Origin: Candidatus Electrothrix rattekaaiensis
GTDB taxonomy: Bacteria > Desulfobacterota > Desulfobulbia > Desulfobulbales > Desulfobulbaceae
Assembly (NCBI GenBank): GCA_032595675.1
Contig: JAVQMD010000001.1
Span: 682,001-746,000, forward strand
Length of the DNA: 64,000 nt
Reading direction: 5' to 3'
The translations under genes and the position numbers were made by a program. The notes under the pieces were generated by a model that worked only from the letters and a program-made list of their open reading frames with translations, had not been told where the DNA came from and did not search any database. How positions within the stretch are numbered: the stretch's first letter is position 1; the number at the start of each line of letters is the position of its first letter. Shown here piece after piece: positions 7,022 to 15,469 of the stretch.

Positions 7022-10000
7022 ATGCCCATGCAATGGATCACACGACTGCACCGAATCGAACATGCCGGAATGCCGGTATACATTGATCAGGAAAAACCGG
7101 ACTGGTTTGTCCCCTCCACGCGCACTGATGAACTGCTCAGGGCCTGTCAAAAGTACGGCAACCGGGCTGTGGCTCTGGGTGAGTTCTGTAACCGTTGCAA
7201 CGAAGAACCGGATAAGGCGGGACGCCATCTTCGTCGCTTAGAGCATCTTCTGGATCAAGGGACACCGCCGCCCTACCAGGGCCGCAGTCACCATCTGCGT
7301 CTCGGCCCTTTGAAAGAGATCTGGTTTCATATCACAGATACCTGCAATCTTTCCTGTGTCCATTGCCTTTTTTCCGCCTCTCCGAGCAAAAAGGAAAGCA
7401 TGGAGCAGGAACGCCTTCATGATGCCATTGATCAGGCCACCGCGCTGGGCAGTCATCTTTTTTATTTCACCGGTGGCGAACCCTTTGTGTATCCTGATTT
7501 TTGCCAGACGATTGAATATGTCCTGCAAAAGGATCCGGCCCATCATGTGGCGATCCTGACTAATGGCCTGCTTCTTGAGGAGCATCTTGCCGAACTGATG
7601 GAGATGGACCATGAGCGGATTCATCTCCAAGTCAGTTTGGACGGTTTAAAGGAGGAACACGATTTTCTTCGGGGACGTAACACCTATAGCAGGCTTTGCG
7701 AAAATCTTGAGGCCGCTGTAAAGACGGGATTGGCCTTCACCATTTCAGTGGCTGTGAACAACGATAATGTAGGGCGGCTGGATAAAATCGCTCGTCAGGC
7801 TCATGCCTTGGGGGCAGGCGGTCTCCATCTGATGTATCATTTTGTCCGGGGCAAGGGGACAAGCGGTCAGTTTGTCCCGGTGGTTCGCCTGTTCTCTCAG
7901 ATTGTCAAGGCAGCTGAGGTCTGTCAGGAGTTGGGGCTGAAGATCGATAATCTGGAGGCCATGAAGGCTCAGGTCTTTGCTGTGCCCGGTTCCCGTTTTG
8001 ATCTGACCAATATGGCCTGGGAATCCTTGGCCGTAGCCCCGGATGGAACGCTTTCTCCTTCTCCGGCCTTGGTACGGGTGGAGGAACTTGCCTGCGGGCA
8101 TCTGGAGCAGGGGCTGGCCGATGCCTGGAAAGATAACATCGTGCTCAGGGAGATTCGTTTGATCAGCCAAGTAGATATCGAGGAACGGCAGCAACGCCCC
8201 TTGTCTCTCATTACTGGTGGAGGTGACCCGGATCATTCCTGGAACACCGGTTGTAACTTAGTGGGGCATGATCCCTATATTGACCTGTACGAGCAGCTGG
8301 CCTTGCAGCTTATTACGGATCAGGCGGCTCAATATCCTGATCAGGGCCTGTTTCGCTTGCGGATGGGCGATGTGCGCCATGATTGCCCGGACACGGAAAA
8401 CGGCTCTGACGGCTCGGTCGGACTCACCCATTGCAATTGTCTGATTTCCCTGGCTGAGCATGACGGCCATTCCTCGGTGCGGGAGTTTTACAGTGCTGCT
8501 GCCCAGCAGGCCAACACGGAGATTGTTAATCCCTTTAGCCCGGCTGCGGGACTGGGGGATTATATTCCTGAAGAGGCCAAAGAAAAATCCTACGGTTGCG
8601 GAAGTCCGGTCAAAGATGCTGCGCCTCAAAAGGGTGAAATTGTGGTGGACCTAGGCTCGGGCAGCGGGGTGGAGTGCTTTCTTGCAGCAGCAGAGGTCGG
8701 GGCTTCCGGCAGGGTATATGGTATTGATATGACCGATGCCATGCTGGAACTGGCTTGCAAATCAAAGCGGCATGTGGTGATGGACCTGGGCTATGATAAT
8801 ATCGAGTTCCGCAAAGGGTATCTGGAGGCAATTCCCTTGGCCGATGCAACAGCGGACGTGGTGATCTCCAACTGCGTGATCAATCTCAGCCCGGATAAGC
8901 GCAGAACCTATCTGGAGATCATGCGGATACTCAAGCCCGGCGGTCGGCTGGTGGTTGCTGATGTGGTTAGCGACGAATCGGTCAGCGCGGCGATCAAGAA
9001 CAGCACCAAGTATCGGGGCGAATGCCTGGGCGGGGCCATGCAGCAGGACGATCTTCTTGTCATGCTGGAGGATTGCGGATTTGCCTCGGTCTATCTTCAT
9101 AAACGCTCTCCCTATCGGGAGGTGGACGGGCATCGTTTTTACTCCCTGACCTATGAGGCGGGCAAAGCAGAAGTGACGGAATTGACGGGACTGGAGGAAC
9201 TTGTTGATGAGGAAGGGGAGAAGGTTCGTTGTCTCTTTCGAGGGCCTGCGCCAGCTCTGGAAACATCAACGGGCCGACGTTTGGAATGCGGGCGCATCAC
9301 CGAACTTCCGCGTCGGGAAGCAGAGCAGCTGGGTGATCAGGTTTTCATCCTTGATGAGGAAGGAGCTGTTGCCAATATTGAGCAGGAAGCCTGCTGTTGC
9401 GGTGTGCCGCCGGACGAGGGCAGAGGCAATGATTCAAGTAATTCCAAAAACGATTCTGTTGCTCGGCATCTCAACGGCTGTCTTGTTTGCGGGGAGGAGC
9501 TGGTCTATCAAAGTAACAGCGGTGTGTCTGCAAGTTGCTATTTTTGCGGCACAGAGACTGTTACCCCATGCAGCTGCACTGCTGACCATTATGTCTGTGA
9601 CAGTTGCCATCAACAGGAAGGCGTTGCGGTCGTCCGTTCAGTCTGCCTGAGCAGCAGGGAAAAGGATATGATTACCTTGATGACTCGCATCCGCAATCAT
9701 CCTGCTGTCCCCATGCACGGGCCTGAGCATCATGCGCTGGTGCCCGGCGTGATCCTGGCTGCCTATCGCAATAACGGCGGGAAGATCAGCAAGGATCTTA
9801 TTGCCACCGGGATTGATCGGGGCAGCAAGGTGCCCGGAGGGGTCTGCGGCTTTTGGGGCTGCTGTGGTGCGGCAGTGGGGGCGGGGATTGCCGCTTCTCT
9901 GATCCTGGAGGCGACCCCGTTGAAAGCGGATGAACGCCAGCACACCTTGGCCTTTACCGCAGCACTTTTTAAGGAGATTGCCCGAATAAAGGGGGGGCGG

Positions 10001-10234
10001 TGTTGTCAGCGGGAGACCTGGCTAGCTCTGACCCATGCCTCCCGGTTCTCTGAGAAATTTTTCGGGATTGCCCTGCCAGCAGAGTCTGTTCTTCATTGCA
10101 ACCAGTACGAGAAGAACCGGGAGTGTATGCTGACACGCTGTCCGCTCTGGGAGGAGCGGGAGTGGAAAGAAGGGCGGTGGAGAGGAAGCTGCCTCAAAAA
10201 GGCTGCCGGGGCCCTTCTTCCTTACCCTTCCTGA
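7022..10234 (+). CDS. Radical SAM / ArsM-like methyltransferase / DUF5714 fusion protein
   Basis: A 1070-residue protein. Residues about 95-400 form a radical SAM domain with the cluster motif CNLSCVHC (C108, C112, C115) and YFTGGEPF. Residues about 485-725 are an arsenite-methyltransferase-like domain with the SAM motif VVDLGSGSG and three cysteines placed as in ArsM: C526 in YGCG, C618 in SNCVIN and C668 in GECLGGA. Residues about 820-1050 match a DUF5714-type Cys-rich domain ([40 protein letters not shown]). The start at 7022 has only a weak ribosome binding site. Radical SAM plus ArsM-like chemistry suggests formation of an organoarsenical or another methylated product, but the substrate is not provable here. 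Confidence 0.8.
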   Translation: MPMQWITRLHRIEHAGMPVYIDQEKPDWFVPSTRTDELLRACQKYGNRAVALGEFCNRCNEEPDKAGRHLRRLEHLLDQGTPPPYQGRSHHLRLGPLKEIWFHITDTCNLSCVHCLFSASPSKKESMEQERLHDAIDQATALGSHLFYFTGGEPFVYPDFCQTIEYVLQKDPAHHVAILTNGLLLEEHLAELMEMDHERIHLQVSLDGLKEEHDFLRGRNTYSRLCENLEAAVKTGLAFTISVAVNNDNVGRLDKIARQAHALGAGGLHLMYHFVRGKGTSGQFVPVVRLFSQIVKAAEVCQELGLKIDNLEAMKAQVFAVPGSRFDLTNMAWESLAVAPDGTLSPSPALVRVEELACGHLEQGLADAWKDNIVLREIRLISQVDIEERQQRPLSLITGGGDPDHSWNTGCNLVGHDPYIDLYEQLALQLITDQAAQYPDQGLFRLRMGDVRHDCPDTENGSDGSVGLTHCNCLISLAEHDGHSSVREFYSAAAQQANTEIVNPFSPAAGLGDYIPEEAKEKSYGCGSPVKDAAPQKGEIVVDLGSGSGVECFLAAAEVGASGRVYGIDMTDAMLELACKSKRHVVMDLGYDNIEFRKGYLEAIPLADATADVVISNCVINLSPDKRRTYLEIMRILKPGGRLVVADVVSDESVSAAIKNSTKYRGECLGGAMQQDDLLVMLEDCGFASVYLHKRSPYREVDGHRFYSLTYEAGKAEVTELTGLEELVDEEGEKVRCLFRGPAPALETSTGRRLECGRITELPRREAEQLGDQVFILDEEGAVANIEQEACCCGVPPDEGRGNDSSNSKNDSVARHLNGCLVCGEELVYQSNSGVSASCYFCGTETVTPCSCTADHYVCDSCHQQEGVAVVRSVCLSSREKDMITLMTRIRNHPAVPMHGPEHHALVPGVILAAYRNNGGKISKDLIATGIDRGSKVPGGVCGFWGCCGAAVGAGIAASLILEATPLKADERQHTLAFTAALFKEIARIKGGRCCQRETWLALTHASRFSEKFFGIALPAESVLHCNQYEKNRECMLTRCPLWEEREWKEGRWRGSCLKKAAGALLPYPS

Positions 10235-10944
10235 ACATGAATCGTCATGCCCTGGCCCTCTTCGGCACGGAGGAGAACATCACCGGCCTCAGCTGCGGCC
10301 TGATCATGGCCTCGGATTATTGAGGGGAGAAAGACAACCGTTATCTTTTTACCGGTGGAGAGTCGCTCAATGGTGATAAGTTTCTCTTTAATCGTCGTGT
10401 CCAGTTCAAGAAATTTTTTATCCGTGTAGCCCTGCATAAAGAAATCGTAGACCAGAGAGGTACAGAGCGCGGCACCGTGGGTGATTTTAAAATCGCCCTT
10501 GACCGGTGTGGTATCTTCGTAGAGAAGCGGCAGGACAACCTGAAGGGTCTTATAGGCCCGTGCGGAACCGGGGCAGAGATAACCGTCCGCATTAATGAGA
10601 TCGGTAAAGCTGTATTCTTGGATTGCGGCCCCGTCCAGTACCCGGATAATCGGTAAAGTCTTCTGCCATTCCGTGGGTTCCCATCCCCAGATTGATTCGC
10701 CGGATTGCCGCATTCTTTCCTGCATCATCTTCCGCATCTTAAAGCGGAACATATATCCTTTTTCCTCTTCGCTCAACGCAGCATTCTGACGGAGATTGTC
10801 CGCCGTTTTCCTGAGCATAATGGTTTCCATCATCTCCTGCTGTTTCTGTTCCGCAGGTGAAAGGCTGTTTTGGGCATGGACTTGGGTAACTGTTGGGAAA
10901 AAGAAAACAGCGCAGGCGATAAGGCGATAAAAATGTTTGTTCAT
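10222..10944 (-). CDS. Secreted protein of unknown function
   Basis: A 240-residue protein with a clear signal peptide (MNKHFYRLIACAVFFFPTV... cleaved near VHAQ). A charged helical segment covers residues 30-90. A C-terminal region contains GYLCPGSARAYKTL and ITHGAALCTSLVYDFF. The LCPG motif and the alpha/beta pattern are faintly reminiscent of FmdE-type proteins, but this is too weak for a name. The gene converges on the radical SAM fusion gene and overlaps its 3' end by 13 bp. Its 5' end is 24 bp from the stop of the kinase gene upstream, so those two may be co-transcribed. Confidence 0.65.
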   Translation of the reverse strand: MNKHFYRLIACAVFFFPTVTQVHAQNSLSPAEQKQQEMMETIMLRKTADNLRQNAALSEEEKGYMFRFKMRKMMQERMRQSGESIWGWEPTEWQKTLPIIRVLDGAAIQEYSFTDLINADGYLCPGSARAYKTLQVVLPLLYEDTTPVKGDFKITHGAALCTSLVYDFFMQGYTDKKFLELDTTIKEKLITIERLSTGKKITVVFLPSIIRGHDQAAAEAGDVLLRAEEGQGMTIHVQEG

Positions 10945-10968
10945 GGTGAAGTGTCAGATGAAGTTGAT

Positions 10969-12036
10969 TCAGGTTACTGGTTGATTATCCAATTTCTCCG
11001 CACATCGGCGGCTGAGTGATTTAAGATAAAGGTACTCGGCTGTGGCTGTTTTGGCAAGCAGGCCGCGCAGGCTGTGCAGGGCGGGAGCCAAGTATTGCCG
11101 GAAAAAAGGTTTGCCCCGTTGCTGACCGAGAAAGGCAAAGGCCCCCAGGATCTGGAGATTGCGTTGCAGGGCCAGCAGGAGATATTCTTGTTGGAATTGG
11201 GCGCGGTCATAGGGAAGCAGGCTGGTCAGGGTATCAAGATAGTGTTCCAGCAGTTCCTCCAGAAGCAAGGCGGGCAGGGCGGCATAGGGATCAATGAGCA
11301 GGGAGGCAAGATCGTAGGCCAAGGGGCCTTGGCGGCCCGCTTGGTAGTCGATAAAGCGGACCCGCTCCTGCTGGATCATGATATTGCGGCTCTGGAAATC
11401 CCGATGAAGAAAGAAGGTGGCTTCAGCTTGGGAGGCCTTGTCCGCCAGTGCATGAAAATCCTGCGCTATTTTTTCTTCGTCAATCTCCAGTTGGAGAAAA
11501 TCACGGCACAGGGCTCGGAGAAAATAGCCGGATTCCCGTTCTAACATCAGAGCGCGGTCGTACTTTGGTGTATCCCAGCACCAGTCTGGCTTGAAGCCTT
11601 GGCTGCCTCGTACCTGCATCCGAGCGAGTTCGCTCACAGTCTGTCGATAGAGTTGAATGATCTGTTCTGAGTCATTGCCCTTTTTCTGCATCAGATCGTG
11701 CAAGCGTTGATCGCCCAAATCCTCACAAACCAGCAGACCGCTCTGTTCTTCAAAGCCGTACAGCTCCGGGACAGGGGCACCTGTGGCAAAGAGATGCCTG
11801 CCGATATGCCAACCAGCGACTGCCTCGCGCAGACCAGCAGCAGCATCAGGGGGCGGGGTCACAGCCACAGCGGTCCTGCCGTCCTCATGCGCAACCCGGC
11901 AGAAACGGCGGAGCGAGCCATCCGGGGTCAGAGGGGTGATGGTTATTGAGTCTTGTGACCATGTATCACCTGTATTGCCAATATTTTCTGAAGCGTTGAG
12001 GAGTTGGCAGGCCGTTGCGATGAAGTTTTTGTCCAT
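10969..12036 (-). CDS. Aminoglycoside-phosphotransferase-fold sugar kinase (AmgK-like)
   Basis: A 355-residue protein with the APH/choline-kinase fold. The catalytic loop FLHRDFQSRNIM and the metal-binding FIDYQAGRQGPLAYDLASLLIDPY are present. Both motifs are characteristic of the AmgK/phosphotransferase group that phosphorylates N-acetylmuramate or N-acetylglucosamine at the anomeric position in peptidoglycan recycling. I chose ATG 12036 (MDKNFIATAC). A TTG at 12099 would add 21 hydrophobic residues not expected in the family. The partner nucleotidyltransferase MurU is not adjacent, so a recycling role is inferred only from the kinase sequence. Confidence 0.7.
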   Translation of the reverse strand: MDKNFIATACQLLNASENIGNTGDTWSQDSITITPLTPDGSLRRFCRVAHEDGRTAVAVTPPPDAAAGLREAVAGWHIGRHLFATGAPVPELYGFEEQSGLLVCEDLGDQRLHDLMQKKGNDSEQIIQLYRQTVSELARMQVRGSQGFKPDWCWDTPKYDRALMLERESGYFLRALCRDFLQLEIDEEKIAQDFHALADKASQAEATFFLHRDFQSRNIMIQQERVRFIDYQAGRQGPLAYDLASLLIDPYAALPALLLEELLEHYLDTLTSLLPYDRAQFQQEYLLLALQRNLQILGAFAFLGQQRGKPFFRQYLAPALHSLRGLLAKTATAEYLYLKSLSRRCAEKLDNQPVT

Positions 12037-12086
12037 GAGGTTGCTTGTTGCGATAAAAAGAGAGGAGGCGAGGAATGGGAAAGTGG

Positions 12087-12290
12087 TTATGACCAGCAAT
12101 CCCGGATTTTTCTCTGGTATTCAACACCATCCACAGGCCATTCCAGTTGACCGGCATATTGCATGATATCAGCAGGCCGAGGCTGGCTGTTCCCTTCTAT
12201 GATTTTTATTTTATTTCTCGGTAGCCCCCTGAGCATTGAGAGTATTATTTTATACAAACTGTTATCTATTTCCAGATAAAGTGTTTTCAT
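12087..12290 (-). CDS. Small antitoxin-like protein, no toxin partner visible
   Basis: A 67-residue protein starting MKTLYLEIDNSLYKII, preceded by a good agagg ribosome binding site. The pattern is a short beta strand and amphipathic helix, a KIKIIE strand, then a tail ending QLEWPVDGVEYQRKIR. It resembles small type II antitoxin-like proteins whose C terminus carries a WPxDGxEYQxxIR segment. Such genes normally precede a RelE or PIN toxin. Here the next gene on the strand is the sugar kinase, so the toxin appears to be lost or the protein acts alone. Confidence 0.55.
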   Translation of the reverse strand: MKTLYLEIDNSLYKIILSMLRGLPRNKIKIIEGNSQPRPADIMQYAGQLEWPVDGVEYQRKIRDCWS

Positions 12291-12487
12291 GATGTGCCTC
12301 TTTGTAGATTGCCGAGCGGGTTAAATGCAAAAAAATAGGAGGAGATAATTCGTCAATATATGTGATGATTATCGCCACTCACGTAATAATATGATACTGT
12401 TGTTCCATTTGGCCTACAAGAGATATTTTTCAGGAGCGCGTGGTAACGGAAATTTATCCCGTTGAAATGATTGCAGGAGGAAAAGGA

Positions 12488-14620
12488 ATGGTGACAGGAA
12501 CAGAACCCTTGACGGTCTTTGCAAATATCAAATGGGTGAAGCCGCTGTGGAAAAAGCTACGTCAGTTGACCGGTGAGCGGGCCAAGGAGCTTGACCGCCT
12601 GCGGGACGAGTTTGTTGATCCAGAGCAGCTTCGGGGCCTGTACATAGAACCCTATCTTCAGGATCGTAATCCGGCGGATGGTCATCAGGATGACTTGGTG
12701 TCAGCGGCGCAGCAGCTCGCCTTTGAGCGAATCAACGGATTTTTTCGCGGCAGTCTTCCTCTGGAAAAGGATGGTCGCCACCAGATGTTTATTCTCTCTG
12801 ATGCCGGGATGGGCAAGACCTCTCTGCTGCTCATGATTAAGCTCATGCATCTGACCAGCTTTTGGCCCAAGGGGTATAACTGCGCGTTGTTCAAGCTGGG
12901 TGCAGATACTCTGGAGCGAGTGCAGGCTCTACCTAATAAAGGTGAAACCGTGCTCCTGCTGGATGCTCTGGATGAAGACCCCAAGGCCTGGAAGCGGATT
13001 AAGGACCGCCTGCTGGAGCTTTTGCAGGCCAGTGAGGATTTTCGGCGGGTGGTTATCTCCAGCCGGACCCAGTTTTTCCCGGAAATGGAGCCGGACAGGC
13101 TTGGTCGTCCGGAGATCAAGGTGCTGGCTGGCTATCATTGCCCGGTGCTCTATCTTTCGCCGTTTACAGATGAACAGGTGCAGGAGTTTATCCGGCGCAA
13201 GCTGCCCTTGCGCTGGTATCATTGGTTGTGCCTGCAACGCGGGCGGATCAAGAAAAAGCGGGAAAAGGCAACCTGTCTGCTGGAGCATATGCAGGATTTG
13301 CGGATGCGGCCTATGCTCTTGCATCATATCGACAAGTTGCTTGCAGCAGAATGTCGGCAGGAATGGGAATGCCGGCAAGAATGGAATGCCTATACAGTGT
13401 ATGAGGCCCTGGTTGATGAGTGGCTGGACCGTGAGGTACGAAAAATTCGGGGTCAACATGCGGATGAGCGGGTGCCGGAGCGGAAGGAGCTGTTTCATGC
13501 CTGTTTGCGGGTTGCCGAGGAGATGGAGCGGCAAGGCTCACGGGTTATCAGTGAAGATGCTTTGCGGCAGCTGATTCGGGAGGATGCAAATATTGGCTGG
13601 TTGGAGAAGTTTGAGCTGGGTGGACGATCCTTGCTGAATCGTAATTCTGACCGGGCTTTTCGTTTCAGTCATTATACGATTCAGGAGTTTTTGTTGGCCT
13701 GGGGGGTGGTGAACAAGCAGTTTGTCGGGCAAGAACCGTTGCGGGCCACAGATCAGTTGGTCCGCTTTGTTGATCTTGCTGTTGGTATATCCCGTCATGT
13801 TGATCACATTGATCTCAGCGAAATTGATCCATTGGGTTATGTGGAGAAATACAACTCGTCTTGGCCAATACAGGATCAGTTGAAGAACGGTGGGCTGGGA
13901 CCGGAAATGATGCTTCTGCCCGGAGGTCGCTTTCGGATGGGTAATATGCAGGGCAAGGAGGCAAAGGACGAGCACCCAGTTCATGAAGTGAAACTGGGCA
14001 GCTTTGCCATTGGCCGTTATCCGATTACTTTTACTGAGTATGACATTTTTTGTGAGGCTACAGGCCGGCAAAAGCCGAAAGATGAGGGGTGGGGCAGAGG
14101 GCAACGACCAGTAATTGATGTTAGCTGGCATGACGCTCAGGATTATTGTAAGTGGCTGACTTGGGAATCTGGACAAGCTTACCGGTTATCAACTGAGGCG
14201 GAGTGGGAGTATGCGTGCCGAGGAGGTACTGAAACGAGATGGTGCTTTGGTGATGGGGAGGAACGTCTAGGAGGATATGTTTGGTACAAGAATAACTCTT
14301 ATGGAATGACACAGCCGGTCGGTGAAAAGAAGGCTAACGTTTGGGGTATCTATGATATGCACGGTAATGTCTGGGAGTGGTGCCTAGATTGGTACAGCAG
14401 CGAATATTATGGAGAATGTCAGAGGCAAGGTTTGGTTAAGAGTCCCCAAGGACCTTCAACCGGAGTGGAACGTGTTACTCGTGGTGGATCTTGGTACGAT
14501 AGGGTGTCGCTCTGTCGTTCTTCTTACCGGTACAGTCACGGGTCTGTCAAACGTGGTCTCAACTTTGGTTTTCGTTGTGTGCGAGTTCAGGGGGAGCCCA
14601 AGGGGCCGAAGGCCGGGTGA
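12488..14620 (+). CDS. STAND/NACHT-like NTPase with C-terminal FGE-sulfatase (CLec) domain, copy 1
   Basis: A 710-residue protein. ATG 12488 has a perfect AGGAGG six bases upstream; a GTG at 12440 lacks one. Residues about 95-290 are a P-loop NTPase with Walker A SDAGMGKTS (K110) and Walker B VLLLDALDED. Residues about 290-460 are helical with an FSHYTIQEFLLAWG motif typical of NACHT-type proteins. Residues about 470-705 are a formylglycine-generating-enzyme-like domain (GPEMMLLPGGRFRMGN, YRLSTEAEWEYACRGG, WGIYDMHGNVWEWC). The last 35 residues, from RGGSW to GFRCV, look like a variable binding surface. It is paralogous to 15470-17551. It probably acts as a ligand-triggered conflict sensor; no separate effector domain is visible. 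Confidence 0.82.
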   Translation: MVTGTEPLTVFANIKWVKPLWKKLRQLTGERAKELDRLRDEFVDPEQLRGLYIEPYLQDRNPADGHQDDLVSAAQQLAFERINGFFRGSLPLEKDGRHQMFILSDAGMGKTSLLLMIKLMHLTSFWPKGYNCALFKLGADTLERVQALPNKGETVLLLDALDEDPKAWKRIKDRLLELLQASEDFRRVVISSRTQFFPEMEPDRLGRPEIKVLAGYHCPVLYLSPFTDEQVQEFIRRKLPLRWYHWLCLQRGRIKKKREKATCLLEHMQDLRMRPMLLHHIDKLLAAECRQEWECRQEWNAYTVYEALVDEWLDREVRKIRGQHADERVPERKELFHACLRVAEEMERQGSRVISEDALRQLIREDANIGWLEKFELGGRSLLNRNSDRAFRFSHYTIQEFLLAWGVVNKQFVGQEPLRATDQLVRFVDLAVGISRHVDHIDLSEIDPLGYVEKYNSSWPIQDQLKNGGLGPEMMLLPGGRFRMGNMQGKEAKDEHPVHEVKLGSFAIGRYPITFTEYDIFCEATGRQKPKDEGWGRGQRPVIDVSWHDAQDYCKWLTWESGQAYRLSTEAEWEYACRGGTETRWCFGDGEERLGGYVWYKNNSYGMTQPVGEKKANVWGIYDMHGNVWEWCLDWYSSEYYGECQRQGLVKSPQGPSTGVERVTRGGSWYDRVSLCRSSYRYSHGSVKRGLNFGFRCVRVQGEPKGPKAG

Positions 14621-14633
14621 GACGGGAAGCATT

Positions 14634-14730
14634 CCGCCCGGCGTTGAAACACCGGGCTATTTTCTGCCGTCCCTTTGGGACTTTTGTCCCGGAGGGACAT
14701 TCGATCATAGCCCAGTGATTTATCGCTGGG
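14634..14730. repeat. Dispersed 97-bp REP-like element, copy 2
   Basis: Nearly the same sequence as 2761-2857, including the gtccct/agggac hairpin and the cattcgatcatagcccagtg block. It starts 13 bp after the stop codon of the first NTPase-FGE gene. Confidence 0.65.
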
Positions 14731-14798
14731 CGGCCTGGGGCAATTCGTGCTCTATATTGCCCTTTCAGGGCATCGAACCCTGCGATCAGCCACCAACC

Positions 14799-14828
14799 CG
14801 TAGGGCGCGAACCCCTGTGTTCGCCCTG
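14799..14828. repeat. GTAGGGC-type palindromic repeat
   Basis: A single hairpin pairing gggcg-cgaac with gttcgccc, of the same family as 8-64 and 2897-2977. It sits between the REP-like element and the 21-bp array. Confidence 0.55.
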
Positions 14829-14883
14829 AAACATTGATGCCGGAGGCCTCATCAGTATCGAATCATCATCCTGCGGCATGTCA

Positions 14884-15135
14884 GAACGATGCTGCAACGC
14901 TGTAGAGCCTTCCTGCACCGTTGACGAATGATGCAAAGACACATAAGAACGACCCTGCGACGGTGCAGAATGATCCTGTGGAAGCTACGAACGTTCCGGT
15001 ACCGATGACGGAAGCCTCGTCACCATCGCAGAACGATCCTGCAACAGGGGATAGTCTTGCGTCACAAGGGGATAACCCTTCGTACATAGGGGATAGTGAT
15101 GATCCCCTTGGGGATTGCCTTGCGTCACCAGGAGA
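14884..15135. repeat. Twelve degenerate tandem units of exactly 21 bp
   Basis: Twelve units can be written end to end without any gap, starting at 14884 and every 21 bp to 15115. Early units resemble gaacgatcctgcaacggtgca. The last four drift to a form ending in aggggA. Read in one frame the units give heptads such as NDPATVQ and SLASQGD with a single stop in unit one. It is related to the four-unit array at 2663-2746. The stretch 15136-15469 that follows shows no convincing gene; it presumably holds the promoter of the second NTPase gene. Confidence 0.7.
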
Positions 15136-15469
15136 TAACCGAGAGATACTGATCCATCACAGCATAAACCAACCTGTTGGTCTCATCAATCCTGTGGGAC
15201 CAAAAAAACAAACAACCTCTCCTTGAGCACCTCTGGCTTGCCCATTCCCTGAAAGAGATAATTGTTGTACAAGTCTGTTCTGCTGAGGATTGAAAAGCAA
15301 ACTGAAAATAACCTGTGGAGTCGAAAGCCCATTCAGAGTACAATAAAAGATATTTTTTAAAGAGAGGAGAATGCCGTTTACCGTTTGTCGGGAAGAAATG
15401 CCAACGCTCATTTCGTTTGTGCATACAGCTACCTCGGAATCAGTTTAATCTGCTATAGCAAGAAGAATT

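Noticed and set aside
15125-15424. Reverse-strand open frame upstream of the second NTPase gene
   Set aside because: No recognisable motif, overlaps the end of the 21-bp array and looks non-coding.
15371-15448. Possible short leader peptide (MPFTVCREEM...) before the second NTPase gene
   Set aside because: A purine-rich site sits only one base from the ATG, too close for normal initiation; not supported further.
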